Shown piece after piece: positions 17,130-25,817 of a stretch of 59,078 bases of DNA. The stretch is taken from NCBI GenBank assembly GCA_023381515.1, contig JAMCQI010000068.1:1-59078 (forward strand), given 5' to 3'. Within the stretch, counting starts at the first letter, position 1, and every line of letters starts with the position of its first letter. This DNA comes from Chloroflexota bacterium. GTDB lineage: Bacteria > Chloroflexota > Anaerolineae > UBA4142. The position numbers were made by a program, and so were the translations under genes. The notes beneath the pieces were generated by a model that worked only from the letters and a program-made list of their open reading frames with translations, was not told where the DNA came from and ran no database searches.

Positions 17130-17790
17130 AGTCGAGGGGCTGTAAGCCAGGGCTTGAAAAAAGTCAGACAATCATCGTAGGAGGAGCCACTGACGATTTT
17201 CCCTCGTAGATCCAAGCATTTCAGCCCCGTTGGCGCCGCCGCAATTTCGTTCTCATGGCGATCGACCTGGATTTGAAAGAGCGCCCAGTACTCCGCCGGC
17301 AAACACGCCGCCAGCAGATGTTGCCCACGCGATCGTCCTGTTGAAATCACTCCCCCGTAACGTCTTCTCATCCAAGCTGATGACGATACTTTGCACGGCG
17401 TTCGGTTACGCCGCGAAGAACCCTCGTACGACCAACGCCAATTCTTCGATGTCGATTGCCTGCCCCAAGATAATCCTGTAGGTGTTGGCGCATGGTGTCC
17501 GCGGCTCTTTCTGATGGAATACTTCGACTGGAGCTTGCTTTCGATCACGGACCTCTGCGAGATACCATACAGCCGATCTTGTCCGCCCAGTTTGACCAGT
17601 ATCAGGAACACGAGGATCGTCACGAGGGCACGTCACTTGCCCCGAGCGCATCGCCCATCCGTTAGGCTGGCCAATAACTCATACGGACTTGCCAGGTCAA
17701 CCGTGAAACCGGCTGGCTCCAGGTTGACCTCAAAATCCTGCTGGGATACGAAGGTGGCGATGCCGTGTTTCTGTTTGCCTCTCATGCGCA
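17130..17790 (-). pseudogene. N-terminal half of ISAs1-like transposase, decayed
   Basis: Three minus-strand frames read in order as an ISAs1-type (H-repeat) transposase: 'AGFTVDLASPYELLASLTDGR' (about 17740-17640), 'TILVFLILVKLGGQDRLYGIS' (about 17620-17560), 'FHQKEPRTPCANTYRIILGQ..DIEELALVVRGFFAA' (to 17406), then 'ISLDEKTLRGS' holding the first catalytic Asp, and 'EIAAAPTGLKCLDLRGKIVSG' near 17180. It stops before the D-A-M box, and several frameshifts separate the pieces, so it is an inactive remnant. It marks the left border of the exopolysaccharide locus. Confidence 0.75.
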
Positions 17791-18346
17791 ATCTTACACG
17801 CGTTTGCTTCTTGCCGCCCACGGGCAAACTTGAGTCGCACCACCCGGTGAACCCGTATGATTCAAATTTGGTACCAAGGTACAGCGTACTATGGTCCTAT
17901 TGATACTTGTCCGTTCCCGTTTCATAATAATGCCCGATAGGCCATACAGAAAGTAATGTGCGGGCACGGAAAGCGCCCCGAGTTCCGATCTCATCGCAGT
18001 CGGATCGCGAACGTTATCCCCAACTGAACTTCTAGTTCTTATCCTCCCAGAAGCACTGACGCTTCGAGCCCTTGTCCCATCTCGTCGTTTGTAACGGCGC
18101 TGGGGACCAGGTGCATTTGTGGTCCGTGCCGCGGCACGCGCAGCGGCCCACGACACAAAGCAAAGTTGCTTGTAGCACTGATCGTCGGTGTTGAGCAACC
18201 GCTTGCTCCCCCGATTGTGTTTGGCAACCTCCAGCTACGAAGACGGCTGAACTTGGTCTATCTTCGTCGCTTGGGCATTGGATCCGGACGGCGCGCCGCC
18301 CCGCCTGGACTAGGCGCATGTCATAGATCGAGAGCAAAGGAGCGTT
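17791..18346. other. intergenic, no recognisable gene
   Basis: About 550 bp between the transposase remnant and the beta-helix gene. Open frames here overlap one another without family resemblance or ribosome sites. It should hold the promoter of the beta-helix gene, but I see no convincing boxes. Confidence 0.4.
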
Positions 18347-19684
18347 GTGCGTAGATATCTCGTGGTAAAGCGTCTTTTTCTGGCATTGGCATGGGTTGTT
18401 CTCGCGCAGATCGCGTTGCGGTCAGCCCCGGCCATTTCAGCAAGCAGCGTCTACTACATCGCATCCAGCGGGAACGACTCAAATCCCGGCACGATTACGC
18501 AGCCCTGGAAAACCATCCAGAAAGCGGCAGACACGATGGTGGCCGGAGACAAGGTCTACGTGCGAGGAGGCACGTATGCGAATGGAGTCTCGTTGACCCG
18601 ATCTGGATCTGCCGGAGCCTACATTACCTACCAGGCCTACCCGGGAGAACAACCGATCGTGAAGGGAAGCGGCTGGTACGGCTTCTCTGACTACTACGGC
18701 ACCTCCGGCACTTCCTATACCGTAATTGATGGCTTTGAATTCGACGGCACCGGTTATACCGACTATGAGTTCGGGCTGCATTTCCAGCACTCAAATAACC
18801 TGATTTTCCGCAACAACAAAGTTCACGACATGACGTTGTTGGGTATCAACGTTGTCAACAGCAACACCGGCGAGATCTCAGGCAACACGGTCCACGACGT
18901 TCAGGGATACAATGGGATCTGGGGGGGCAACGTTTCGAATTATTCGATTCACAATAACACGGTCTATAGAAACAACCAGAACGGGATTGGGGTTAGTGGC
19001 GGCACGACCAACACAAGCATATACGACAATACTGCCTACGGTAACTCGTGCGGACAGGACCAACGGTATGCGGGGATTGCGATAGAGGTCAGCTCACAGA
19101 ACAACAAGGTCTACAACAATCTGATGTACAACAACTGCCATGCAGGCTATGTCACGAACAGTCCCAGCAATCAGATCTACAATAACACCTTCTATGGAAA
19201 CACGGGATACCAAGTACTCTACGGTCCCTGGAGCGGTTCGATTCCCGTGAACAACATCTTTGAGAACAATGTCTTCGTAGTGGTGGGAAGCGGAGATATT
19301 GGCATTGGCGACTTTGGCGACACCAGCTCGTACAATCCTCTGCAGAACACCTTCAACTACAATGCGTACTACTATATGAACGGCCCCGACAAGAGCAATA
19401 TGGTGGCCGTCGTGAACAATTACTCCTTCTCCCAATGGCGCGGGATCGGCAAGGAGGCAAATGGCATTCTTGGAAATCCGCTCTTCGTCAATGCACCGGC
19501 CGGTAATTTCCGTCTGCAAAAATCAAGCCCCGTAATCGACAAAGGGGCGAATGTCGGCGTGTCCGTCGACTCGGATGGCAATCCTCGTCCCGAAGGGGCC
19601 GGCTATGACATAGGCGCTTACGAGTACGCGACCGCGGTTGTTCGGTCTGTGTTCCCATCCTACCTTCCGTTAGTCTTGCGATGA
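18347..19684 (+). CDS. exported right-handed beta-helix protein
   Basis: GTG 18347 has AAAGGAG seven bases upstream. The 445 residues start with a signal peptide ('VKRLFLALAWVVLAQIALRSAPAISA'), then 'VYYIASSGNDSNPGTITQPWKTIQKAADTM..GDKVYVRGGTY', the classic opening of DUF1565-like beta-helix proteins, followed by many Asn-rich coils ('SNNLIFRNNKVHD', 'YSIHNNTVYRNNQNGIGV') and the 'GNPRPEGAGYDIGAYEY' end motif of choice-of-anchor-Q proteins. It ends 'PSYLPLVLR'. The fold is shared by pectate lyases and alginate C5-epimerases, so it probably acts on, or binds, uronic-acid polymer outside the cell. It is the only plus-strand gene of the locus and faces the lyase gene. Confidence 0.85.
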   Translation: MRRYLVVKRLFLALAWVVLAQIALRSAPAISASSVYYIASSGNDSNPGTITQPWKTIQKAADTMVAGDKVYVRGGTYANGVSLTRSGSAGAYITYQAYPGEQPIVKGSGWYGFSDYYGTSGTSYTVIDGFEFDGTGYTDYEFGLHFQHSNNLIFRNNKVHDMTLLGINVVNSNTGEISGNTVHDVQGYNGIWGGNVSNYSIHNNTVYRNNQNGIGVSGGTTNTSIYDNTAYGNSCGQDQRYAGIAIEVSSQNNKVYNNLMYNNCHAGYVTNSPSNQIYNNTFYGNTGYQVLYGPWSGSIPVNNIFENNVFVVVGSGDIGIGDFGDTSSYNPLQNTFNYNAYYYMNGPDKSNMVAVVNNYSFSQWRGIGKEANGILGNPLFVNAPAGNFRLQKSSPVIDKGANVGVSVDSDGNPRPEGAGYDIGAYEYATAVVRSVFPSYLPLVLR

Positions 19685-19796
19685 CCCGGCGGGAGACACC
19701 TTCAACCAGCGGAAAGCCGCCCACGCGCCACTCGCGCACGTTGTCCAGCGCACGAGGTGAATATCGGTGACGCCCGAAACAAGCCCGTTCCGACTT

Positions 19797-22223
19797 TCAT
19801 CGTCTGCTCGCGAAGGGAAGATAGACTCGAACGCTGCTATCTGTGAACGTGATGTACGTGCCAGAGCGGGCAAACGTTTCAGGCACCCCGTTGACCGTCA
19901 GGTGGGCTGCTCGGGGAGCAGAAAGGGTCACCTGAGTTCGGATGTTTCCATACACAGATACCGTTTCGCCGGAGTAAACGGCCTCGAAAGGCTCGTTCCT
20001 ATCCAGATTCGCGACCAACACGGCGCCGGACGGTTGTTCCTTTACCAAGGTGCCACCGTAGACAAACACTCTCTGCACGCTAGCATCTTGCCCCCGACTA
20101 ATCACAGAGACACGAGCATCGAAGCTGTAGGGCCCCGTGACGGCCGGAGGGAAAGGCGGGCCATAGGTGTACGTCAGCAGCACGTCGTCGTCGCGACCAC
20201 TGCCGTCGTGCATCTTTACCCGGACACCGACCGCCTTGCCGCTATCGCCGAGAGTCGTAATCGTTGGCCGCGACCCCCACGCATCGTCGTTTGTCGGGTA
20301 CAGAACGTTTATGAATCGAACATCCGCTACCGCGGAAGTTGGCTGTAAGCGGATGTAGGGCCGTCCATCGTTCCCCGTGTCGACGGCAAAGGGCTGAGGA
20401 GATGCAACTCCAATCCCCAGAACTTGCCCTACGCCGGCATTGCCCCGAATCCAGTTACCCTCAATCGAATCACTTTCCCTAAAGTGGCATACCCACTGGT
20501 ACAAGTGCGGAGAAGCCGCAGCCAGGTTGTCCAGCATCAAGAAATAGCCAGGGCGAACGAATAGAACGTGGCGGGTGATATCTTCTAGTCCAGCAATGTT
20601 CTTGTACCGACGCGTCGCGTCGGCGGCCACGTAATCAAAGTCCGGGGAGCTGGCAGTTGCCTCTAGGAAGCCGTCGCTGCCAATGAAATCTTCAGGATAT
20701 TGGTCGTGCCGGTTTTCGGGGGGTCTGTATTGACCTTCCCCGTCAATCAAAAGGGTGTTGTGTTCTGCAGAATCGCGCACTCCGACCCCTTCAACTTCGG
20801 GGGCTAACCAGCGCTCGGCTTGGTAGATGGTAAAGCCATTCGCGTCGTCATGCTCGTGACCGACGTTGAGTTGACAACCCGTGGTCGCGCATGGCTTCTC
20901 CCAGGGGTATGTCTCCTGGGTGAAGGTATCAAACGCGAATCGTCCACCGAAACCCCCGGTTTTAAGGCCGAAGATCAAGCTATCGCTGTCCCAGCCGGTT
21001 CGCCATATGATTCCTTCAAGATCCCGGAAAACTTGCGTTTTCGGAGGATAGGTGGGCGGCTGAGAAGTAACGGCGGGGTCATAATAGAGAAACTCGAAAA
21101 CGTACCAGGGAGCTGACCAAACACTCACGGAGCTATCATCGGCGGCATTGAGCTGGCGAACCATCCATTCGGCGTGTCCGTCGCCATATTCCTTGGCGAT
21201 GAACCGCAGCAAGTTCTGTGGCCGGAAGGAGTTACTCCACGACGGCTCAAAATCCCCAAAGGCGAAAACGGATTGTGTTGTCTCCGGAATCTCGTTATAG
21301 ATACGCCAATTCGAGTAGCTCCTCAGATACTCACGGGGAATGATCTCGCTCCCTTGGATTCTTTGCAGGTTGACCATAAAGGGCAATGCCATCGTCAGGC
21401 CGTAGCTTTGATACGCAATGCCTTCATGCCAACTGCCATCTCCAATTCCGTCGAGAATGAACTGCACCCGAGACATTTGGTTTCGTGCCTGGTCGACCCA
21501 CATTTGGGAACGAGCGTCTTCGCCCAACAATGCGAGGCCAGCCATCCCCAATGCGCTGTTGTCGATCCAGTTGTGATTCTGCAAGTATGCGGAGCCCCAC
21601 CAGTTACTCCATTCAGCGCGAAAAGGCTCCGCGCTGGCTTCGTACATCCTTTGCGTCCATACCGCCAGACTCTGCCGGACCGCCTGTCGTTCGGCCGGTG
21701 TCAGACGATTGTGGAGCCAATCATAGGCTATTGCGTTGCCCAGCAACATATGCGCCAAGCCGAGGTCACGGTTGTTGTCCTCGCCCCACTGTCCCCAAGT
21801 GGCGTAGGTGAGGAGATAGGTCTTGGCAAGGTCGCAGTAATTGGTCGCTCCGGTAATGACGCACGTAAAGGCAAAGGGGATTAGCTCATTACCAAAGTTG
21901 CGGTAGGTATCCAGGTCTCCGTTCGCGGGGGCCTGAGCCGGCGGCACGGTCCCGAGTTGAGATGTAGCCTCGTCAACGATCGGCGTCCAGATCTCATTGT
22001 GCGTGGACGCTGCCTTGGCACGTAAGGCCGAAATCTCACTTGCGCCAAAAAAGAGTCGCGGGTGCGCCAGGGGAACGGCGAGCACAGTCACGCTGGCAGG
22101 CTTGCCGGGCGCAGGCGCAGAAAACACTCCTCCCTTTGTGGGGCTGACGGGTTGGGACGCATAGAGCAAGGTTGCCGCAAGGCAACAAACAAACCGAGCC
22201 CAACACCTCTGCCTCCAGAACAC
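19797..22223 (-). CDS. exported heparinase II/III-like polysaccharide lyase
   Basis: GTG 22223 is chosen since AAAAGGA precedes it, it clears the deacetylase stop by 26 bp, and it places a signal peptide at the N-terminus ('FWRQRCWARFVCCLAATLLYASQP'). The 808 residues hold an (alpha/alpha) toroid lyase domain ('HPRLFFGASEISALRAKA', 'NHNWIDNSALGMAGLALLGED', 'WHEGIAYQSYGLTMALPFM') and a heparinase II/III beta-sandwich with 'GHEHDDANGFTIYQAERWLAPE', the conserved His/Asp region. The C-terminus ends 'VYLPFASRR', like the facing beta-helix protein. Expected action: beta-elimination of uronic-acid-containing polysaccharide in the cell envelope, consistent with AlgD in the same locus. Confidence 0.87.
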   Translation of the reverse strand: MFWRQRCWARFVCCLAATLLYASQPVSPTKGGVFSAPAPGKPASVTVLAVPLAHPRLFFGASEISALRAKAASTHNEIWTPIVDEATSQLGTVPPAQAPANGDLDTYRNFGNELIPFAFTCVITGATNYCDLAKTYLLTYATWGQWGEDNNRDLGLAHMLLGNAIAYDWLHNRLTPAERQAVRQSLAVWTQRMYEASAEPFRAEWSNWWGSAYLQNHNWIDNSALGMAGLALLGEDARSQMWVDQARNQMSRVQFILDGIGDGSWHEGIAYQSYGLTMALPFMVNLQRIQGSEIIPREYLRSYSNWRIYNEIPETTQSVFAFGDFEPSWSNSFRPQNLLRFIAKEYGDGHAEWMVRQLNAADDSSVSVWSAPWYVFEFLYYDPAVTSQPPTYPPKTQVFRDLEGIIWRTGWDSDSLIFGLKTGGFGGRFAFDTFTQETYPWEKPCATTGCQLNVGHEHDDANGFTIYQAERWLAPEVEGVGVRDSAEHNTLLIDGEGQYRPPENRHDQYPEDFIGSDGFLEATASSPDFDYVAADATRRYKNIAGLEDITRHVLFVRPGYFLMLDNLAAASPHLYQWVCHFRESDSIEGNWIRGNAGVGQVLGIGVASPQPFAVDTGNDGRPYIRLQPTSAVADVRFINVLYPTNDDAWGSRPTITTLGDSGKAVGVRVKMHDGSGRDDDVLLTYTYGPPFPPAVTGPYSFDARVSVISRGQDASVQRVFVYGGTLVKEQPSGAVLVANLDRNEPFEAVYSGETVSVYGNIRTQVTLSAPRAAHLTVNGVPETFARSGTYITFTDSSVRVYLPFASRR

Positions 22224-22249
22224 CTGGCTTCCTTTTGACCCGATCTCAG

Positions 22250-23539
22250 TCAGTGAACGAAAAGCCTCGATGCATAGTCCAATAACGTGAGTGCGTCTAG
22301 ATCGCCGGTGACGCATAATGCGCTCCTGGCTCCGTTCGGCCAGCGCCAATACCGGACCAGCGGACCGGTGGCGGCCTCGATGTGATCGATCAGCCGTCTC
22401 TCGGTGCTCAAGTTCGCCAACGTACTGTCATCAAGAACCGTATGGCAGCCCGTAGCCGTGTCGGCCGTAATCGTCACATACCCCTGTTCTCGAAGAAAAG
22501 ACACGACGCGGTCCGGCGCGTGAACGGGCAAGCCCACAAGGGGATAAGGCCCGCTCGGCACATCCAGCGTTTCGGCTCTCACTCTGGAATAGGCGCCGTC
22601 CCAGCGCTCTTCGCCGCCATCGATGCTGAGACTTCGGGCGAGGACCGTGGCCCGGGCGGAACAGCGGAAAGAGATCTGCGGACCTGTAGCGGTGTTACGG
22701 AGATCGGCTCGGAATTTGGATTTTTCCTCCCACCAGTCGCTAATGTCACACAGTCTGGAGATCCAAACGGGCGGGTGGAGCCGGCTTGCCTCGCGCAGCA
22801 AGGCGACAAAGGCAGGCTCCAAATTGGTGGCCAACTCTGGATGGAAAGCAAGCACAAACAACTCTCCGCGTTGGTGAGTCAGATGAAGGATTTGACTCCA
22901 CGCCTGCGCGATCCCTTCGGAGTCGAGACAAAAGCCATCGTGGAGCTGCAAGTCATCTGGTACGCTCACGGGGATCTCGACAATCCCCGACCGCATCCAA
23001 GGCACGCACGCGATCTCCTGCGACGACGCCGGTTGATAGAACCGATGAATCGTGTCGACGACGGTGCTCGAGTGGTTATGGCGGATCGGAGCTGCGGCAT
23101 CCCACCAGATTGCTTTGTTGCTGCTGTACCCGAAGACGCCCTTGGGTAAGGCATCCAACAAAGTGTCGCTGCAGCCCAAGTAGGGACAACGAAAGCCGCG
23201 TGCGTGAATGCCGTTCCGGCGAAAAACGTCGGCGGCGTCGGTAAGCTGTTTGCAGGCATCATGCGGACGATAGAGTTTGAGGTCAACGTGGTTGTAGCCG
23301 TGCACCGCAATTTCCGCTCCTTCATCCTGAAGATGTCGGAAGAAAACCGGGTATTGCTCTACAACTCGCGCTGGCGTCGGAAACGTAGGCTGGCACCCAA
23401 AGTCGGCTAGGGTTGCCATGCAATGATCGATACGCCGGACAGCCTTGGACGGCGTGAGGCCGTACCGCTCCACCAAATTGGCTCCCCGTAGGACAATATA
23501 CCGGGGTCCGCGCAGGTCAAACCATCGTCTGAGGGTCAT
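22250..23539 (-). CDS. polysaccharide deacetylase, apparently circularly permuted
   Basis: ATG 23539 overlaps the Psd-like stop (ATGA). In 429 residues the NodB elements occur out of order: the H-x3-H zinc motif as 'EIAVHGYNHVDLKLY' (about 85-100) and the 'ARGFRCPYLGCSD' motif early, while the strand with the acidic pair, normally first, appears at the very end as 'ALCVTGDLDALTLLDYASRL'. This suggests a circularly permuted NodB barrel or loss of a second domain. Predicted role: removing acetyl groups from exopolysaccharide amino sugars. No signal peptide, so it would act on cytoplasmic lipid-linked intermediates. Confidence 0.75.
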   Translation of the reverse strand: MTLRRWFDLRGPRYIVLRGANLVERYGLTPSKAVRRIDHCMATLADFGCQPTFPTPARVVEQYPVFFRHLQDEGAEIAVHGYNHVDLKLYRPHDACKQLTDAADVFRRNGIHARGFRCPYLGCSDTLLDALPKGVFGYSSNKAIWWDAAAPIRHNHSSTVVDTIHRFYQPASSQEIACVPWMRSGIVEIPVSVPDDLQLHDGFCLDSEGIAQAWSQILHLTHQRGELFVLAFHPELATNLEPAFVALLREASRLHPPVWISRLCDISDWWEEKSKFRADLRNTATGPQISFRCSARATVLARSLSIDGGEERWDGAYSRVRAETLDVPSGPYPLVGLPVHAPDRVVSFLREQGYVTITADTATGCHTVLDDSTLANLSTERRLIDHIEAATGPLVRYWRWPNGARSALCVTGDLDALTLLDYASRLFVH

Positions 23540-24369
23540 TTCGGTGTTCCCGCCTGAGGTTGCGCGTAACGCGCCACGATGGAGACTCCCGCGATGACTT
23601 GATCTCCTACCCCGACTTCGATTTGCACTGACTCCTTTTTCGGCAACACCACTGCAACCAGCGAGCCGAAACGGATCATGCCCAGCCTCTCTCCGGCGCC
23701 GACGAGCTGGTCCTGGCTCAAATAGTTTTCGACGCAGCGGACCAGCCGTGAAGCAACCTGGACGACGGCCACGACGAGCGTCGGACTCTCGATGACGGTC
23801 GTGCAGCGCTCGTTCACGAACGGCGCCTCTTCTTTCCCCAGAGACATGAACCGACCCGCTATGTGCTTTACCAGCCGCACCCGGCCGGCGATGGGGCACC
23901 GGTTCACATGCACATTCAGAATGTTCATGTCCACTCCGACGACGAGCGAACTGCCCCCGACCAGGTCCACTCCAAGCAGCTCTGTCAATAGATAACTCCT
24001 GTCGCCTTTCGTGACCAGCGGAGTCAAGCCGGCATCCACGCACTTGACGTAGACCACCTTGCCATCGGCGGGCGACAACACCACTCCACTTGCCACGGGT
24101 GGCACGCGCTCGGGGTCTCTCCAGAAGCGCAGCAGGATAAGCGCGGAAGCAATGGCGAGGCTCAGTCCAACTTGTGCCAGCACGCAGATCGCCTCCGTCC
24201 GATCTGCCTTGCACCGGGAATAGATACCGGCAATGAGTAGCGCCGCCGCGAACGCGGAGATGGCTGAACCAGTCCAGGCGAGACGCGGAGGAATCTTCCA
24301 CTTGCGAGCCGCAAGCAGCATCAGCAGCATTGATACTGCCATACCGACCGAGACCAATCCCGACGGCAC
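23536..24369 (-). CDS. psd: phosphatidylserine decarboxylase-family protein
   Basis: GTG 24369 with AGGAGA at good spacing. The 277 residues have two or three N-terminal membrane helices, then 'VLSPADGKVVYV' with D102, 'NVHVNRCPIAGRV' with H154, and the self-cleavage site 'RFGSLVAVVLP' with G235-S236. That is the full Asp-His-Ser set and the Gly-Ser bond that generates the pyruvoyl group in short, archaeal-type Psd enzymes. Its position between a deacetylase (ATGA overlap) and a radical-SAM gene in a polysaccharide operon is unusual; it may make phosphatidylethanolamine for phosphoethanolamine decoration, or decarboxylate a different serine-linked intermediate. Confidence 0.83.
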   Translation of the reverse strand: MPSGLVSVGMAVSMLLMLLAARKWKIPPRLAWTGSAISAFAAALLIAGIYSRCKADRTEAICVLAQVGLSLAIASALILLRFWRDPERVPPVASGVVLSPADGKVVYVKCVDAGLTPLVTKGDRSYLLTELLGVDLVGGSSLVVGVDMNILNVHVNRCPIAGRVRLVKHIAGRFMSLGKEEAPFVNERCTTVIESPTLVVAVVQVASRLVRCVENYLSQDQLVGAGERLGMIRFGSLVAVVLPKKESVQIEVGVGDQVIAGVSIVARYAQPQAGTPK

Positions 24370-24378
24370 ACTGCTCTC

Positions 24379-25815
24379 CTATTCGTTCACCATTCTGCGG
24401 TACCAGATGCGATCGATGAGAGAACGCGTGAAGATATTCTTGAAGAAAAGCCAATGTCCCAACTGAGTGACAAAGAACATGCCCGCAATCGTCCGAATGA
24501 CCGGAACGTTCCCCAGCATTCTCTCGGTTGCCCGTTGCCAGACGCGTCGCTCGATAGCGCGCGCCCGTTTTAGAAACCTGCGCCGCACGTCCGCCGGTAG
24601 TTCGGGCGTCGCAAACACCGGCTCATCGTCATTGTCAGTACAATTGTTCAAATAGTCCTCGGGCGGTCTCAAAAAGTAGTTGTTCTTCCGAACGATCTCG
24701 AACAACTCGGTCCCCGGATAGGGAATCGGGTTGTTGAGGTGGAGGAGAATGAGCGGGTATCGCTGTGCCAGGGCAAATGAATCCTCAATATCGCTCATCG
24801 TCTCCCCCGGGTAGCCGATGACGATGAAGAGTCGAACCTCGATCCCAAGATCAATGGCGTCCCGCACAGCTTGCTCGATGACTTCGATGGTCTCCCCCTT
24901 GTGCGCAATTTGCGTCAGGACACGGTTGTTCCCCCCGTCCGCGCCAAACCCCACTTCTCGGACGCCGATCTCCTTCAGCCGGGCGAGCATCTCTCGATTC
25001 GATCGATCTGCTCGAATGCCGTTCGACAGGCGAATGAAGAGACCCTTCAGCTCGCGCCGCTTGATTTCATCACAGATCGCTTGCACACGCTTCTCCTGCA
25101 ACGAGAAACAGTCGTCGTCGACGACGAATTTCTTGATCCCGTGAGAGTACCAGTACTCGATTTCGTCTACGACGTTTGCTGCGCTCCTGGGGCGGAAGTT
25201 TCTCGTCTTGATGCTGCTGTTGATACAGAAGATGCAGCGATAGGGACAACCGCGACTCGTTATCAGTGGTATCTCCTTGGCATAATCCCGAAGGTCGAAA
25301 TGGTGGTACCGCGGAAAGGAGCTCTCGTCCAGGTTCCACACGAGTTCTGCCTTTGGACCCGAAAGCACGGCTCCATCGCGGCGATACAACAAGCCAGGGA
25401 TCTCGGCGAGCGAGGATTCACCCCGGCAGAGCTGAACGAGAGTCCGCTCGCCCTCTTGAACGATGCCAAAGTCAATCGCACGACATTCCTCGAGAACGGT
25501 CTCTCCATAGGCCGAGAGGTGTGCGCCGCCTACCACGATTGACGCGTGCGGGCAATACTCTTTGATGTGCTGAATGAGGGCATAGGTTCGTTTGTATTCC
25601 AGACTGACCATACTCACCCCGATCAGGTCGGGCTGGAATGATCTGATCCTCTTCGTGAGGGCAGACAGACTAGTCCGCTCGCGCATGTCCAGGACTTGAT
25701 GTTCGATATGGTTCTCCTCCAAAGCTTGGGAGAGATAGCCTAGTCCTGCCGGTGGACGGATTGCTCCCAGGTAGCTGGAGGAGGGAGGTTGCAGCAGCAG
25801 AATCCTGTTGAACAT
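24379..25815 (-). CDS. B12-binding-fold radical SAM protein
   Basis: ATG 25815 lies two bases after the ATP-grasp stop, with GGGGG upstream. The 478 residues have an N-terminal Rossmann-like B12-binding fold (about 1-140: 'ILLLQPPSSSYLGAIRPPAGLGYLSQAL', 'PDLIGVSMVS', 'SIVVGGAHLSA'), but the cobalamin-ligating D-x-H-x2-G is replaced by 'DMRERT'. The radical SAM domain has C190-x3-C194-x2-C197 in 'SRGCPYRCIFC', the 4Fe-4S site. This resembles the YhcC/BchE-like group, whose substrates vary widely. Context suggests modification of a glycan- or lipid-linked intermediate; no specific reaction can be named. Confidence 0.83.
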   Translation of the reverse strand: MFNRILLLQPPSSSYLGAIRPPAGLGYLSQALEENHIEHQVLDMRERTSLSALTKRIRSFQPDLIGVSMVSLEYKRTYALIQHIKEYCPHASIVVGGAHLSAYGETVLEECRAIDFGIVQEGERTLVQLCRGESSLAEIPGLLYRRDGAVLSGPKAELVWNLDESSFPRYHHFDLRDYAKEIPLITSRGCPYRCIFCINSSIKTRNFRPRSAANVVDEIEYWYSHGIKKFVVDDDCFSLQEKRVQAICDEIKRRELKGLFIRLSNGIRADRSNREMLARLKEIGVREVGFGADGGNNRVLTQIAHKGETIEVIEQAVRDAIDLGIEVRLFIVIGYPGETMSDIEDSFALAQRYPLILLHLNNPIPYPGTELFEIVRKNNYFLRPPEDYLNNCTDNDDEPVFATPELPADVRRRFLKRARAIERRVWQRATERMLGNVPVIRTIAGMFFVTQLGHWLFFKNIFTRSLIDRIWYRRMVNE

Positions 25816-25817
25816 GG

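Noticed and set aside
23540..24454. Possible N-terminal extension of the deacetylase to 734 residues
   Set aside because: The added part is an out-of-frame reading of the Psd gene; ATG 23539 with ATGA overlap fits better.
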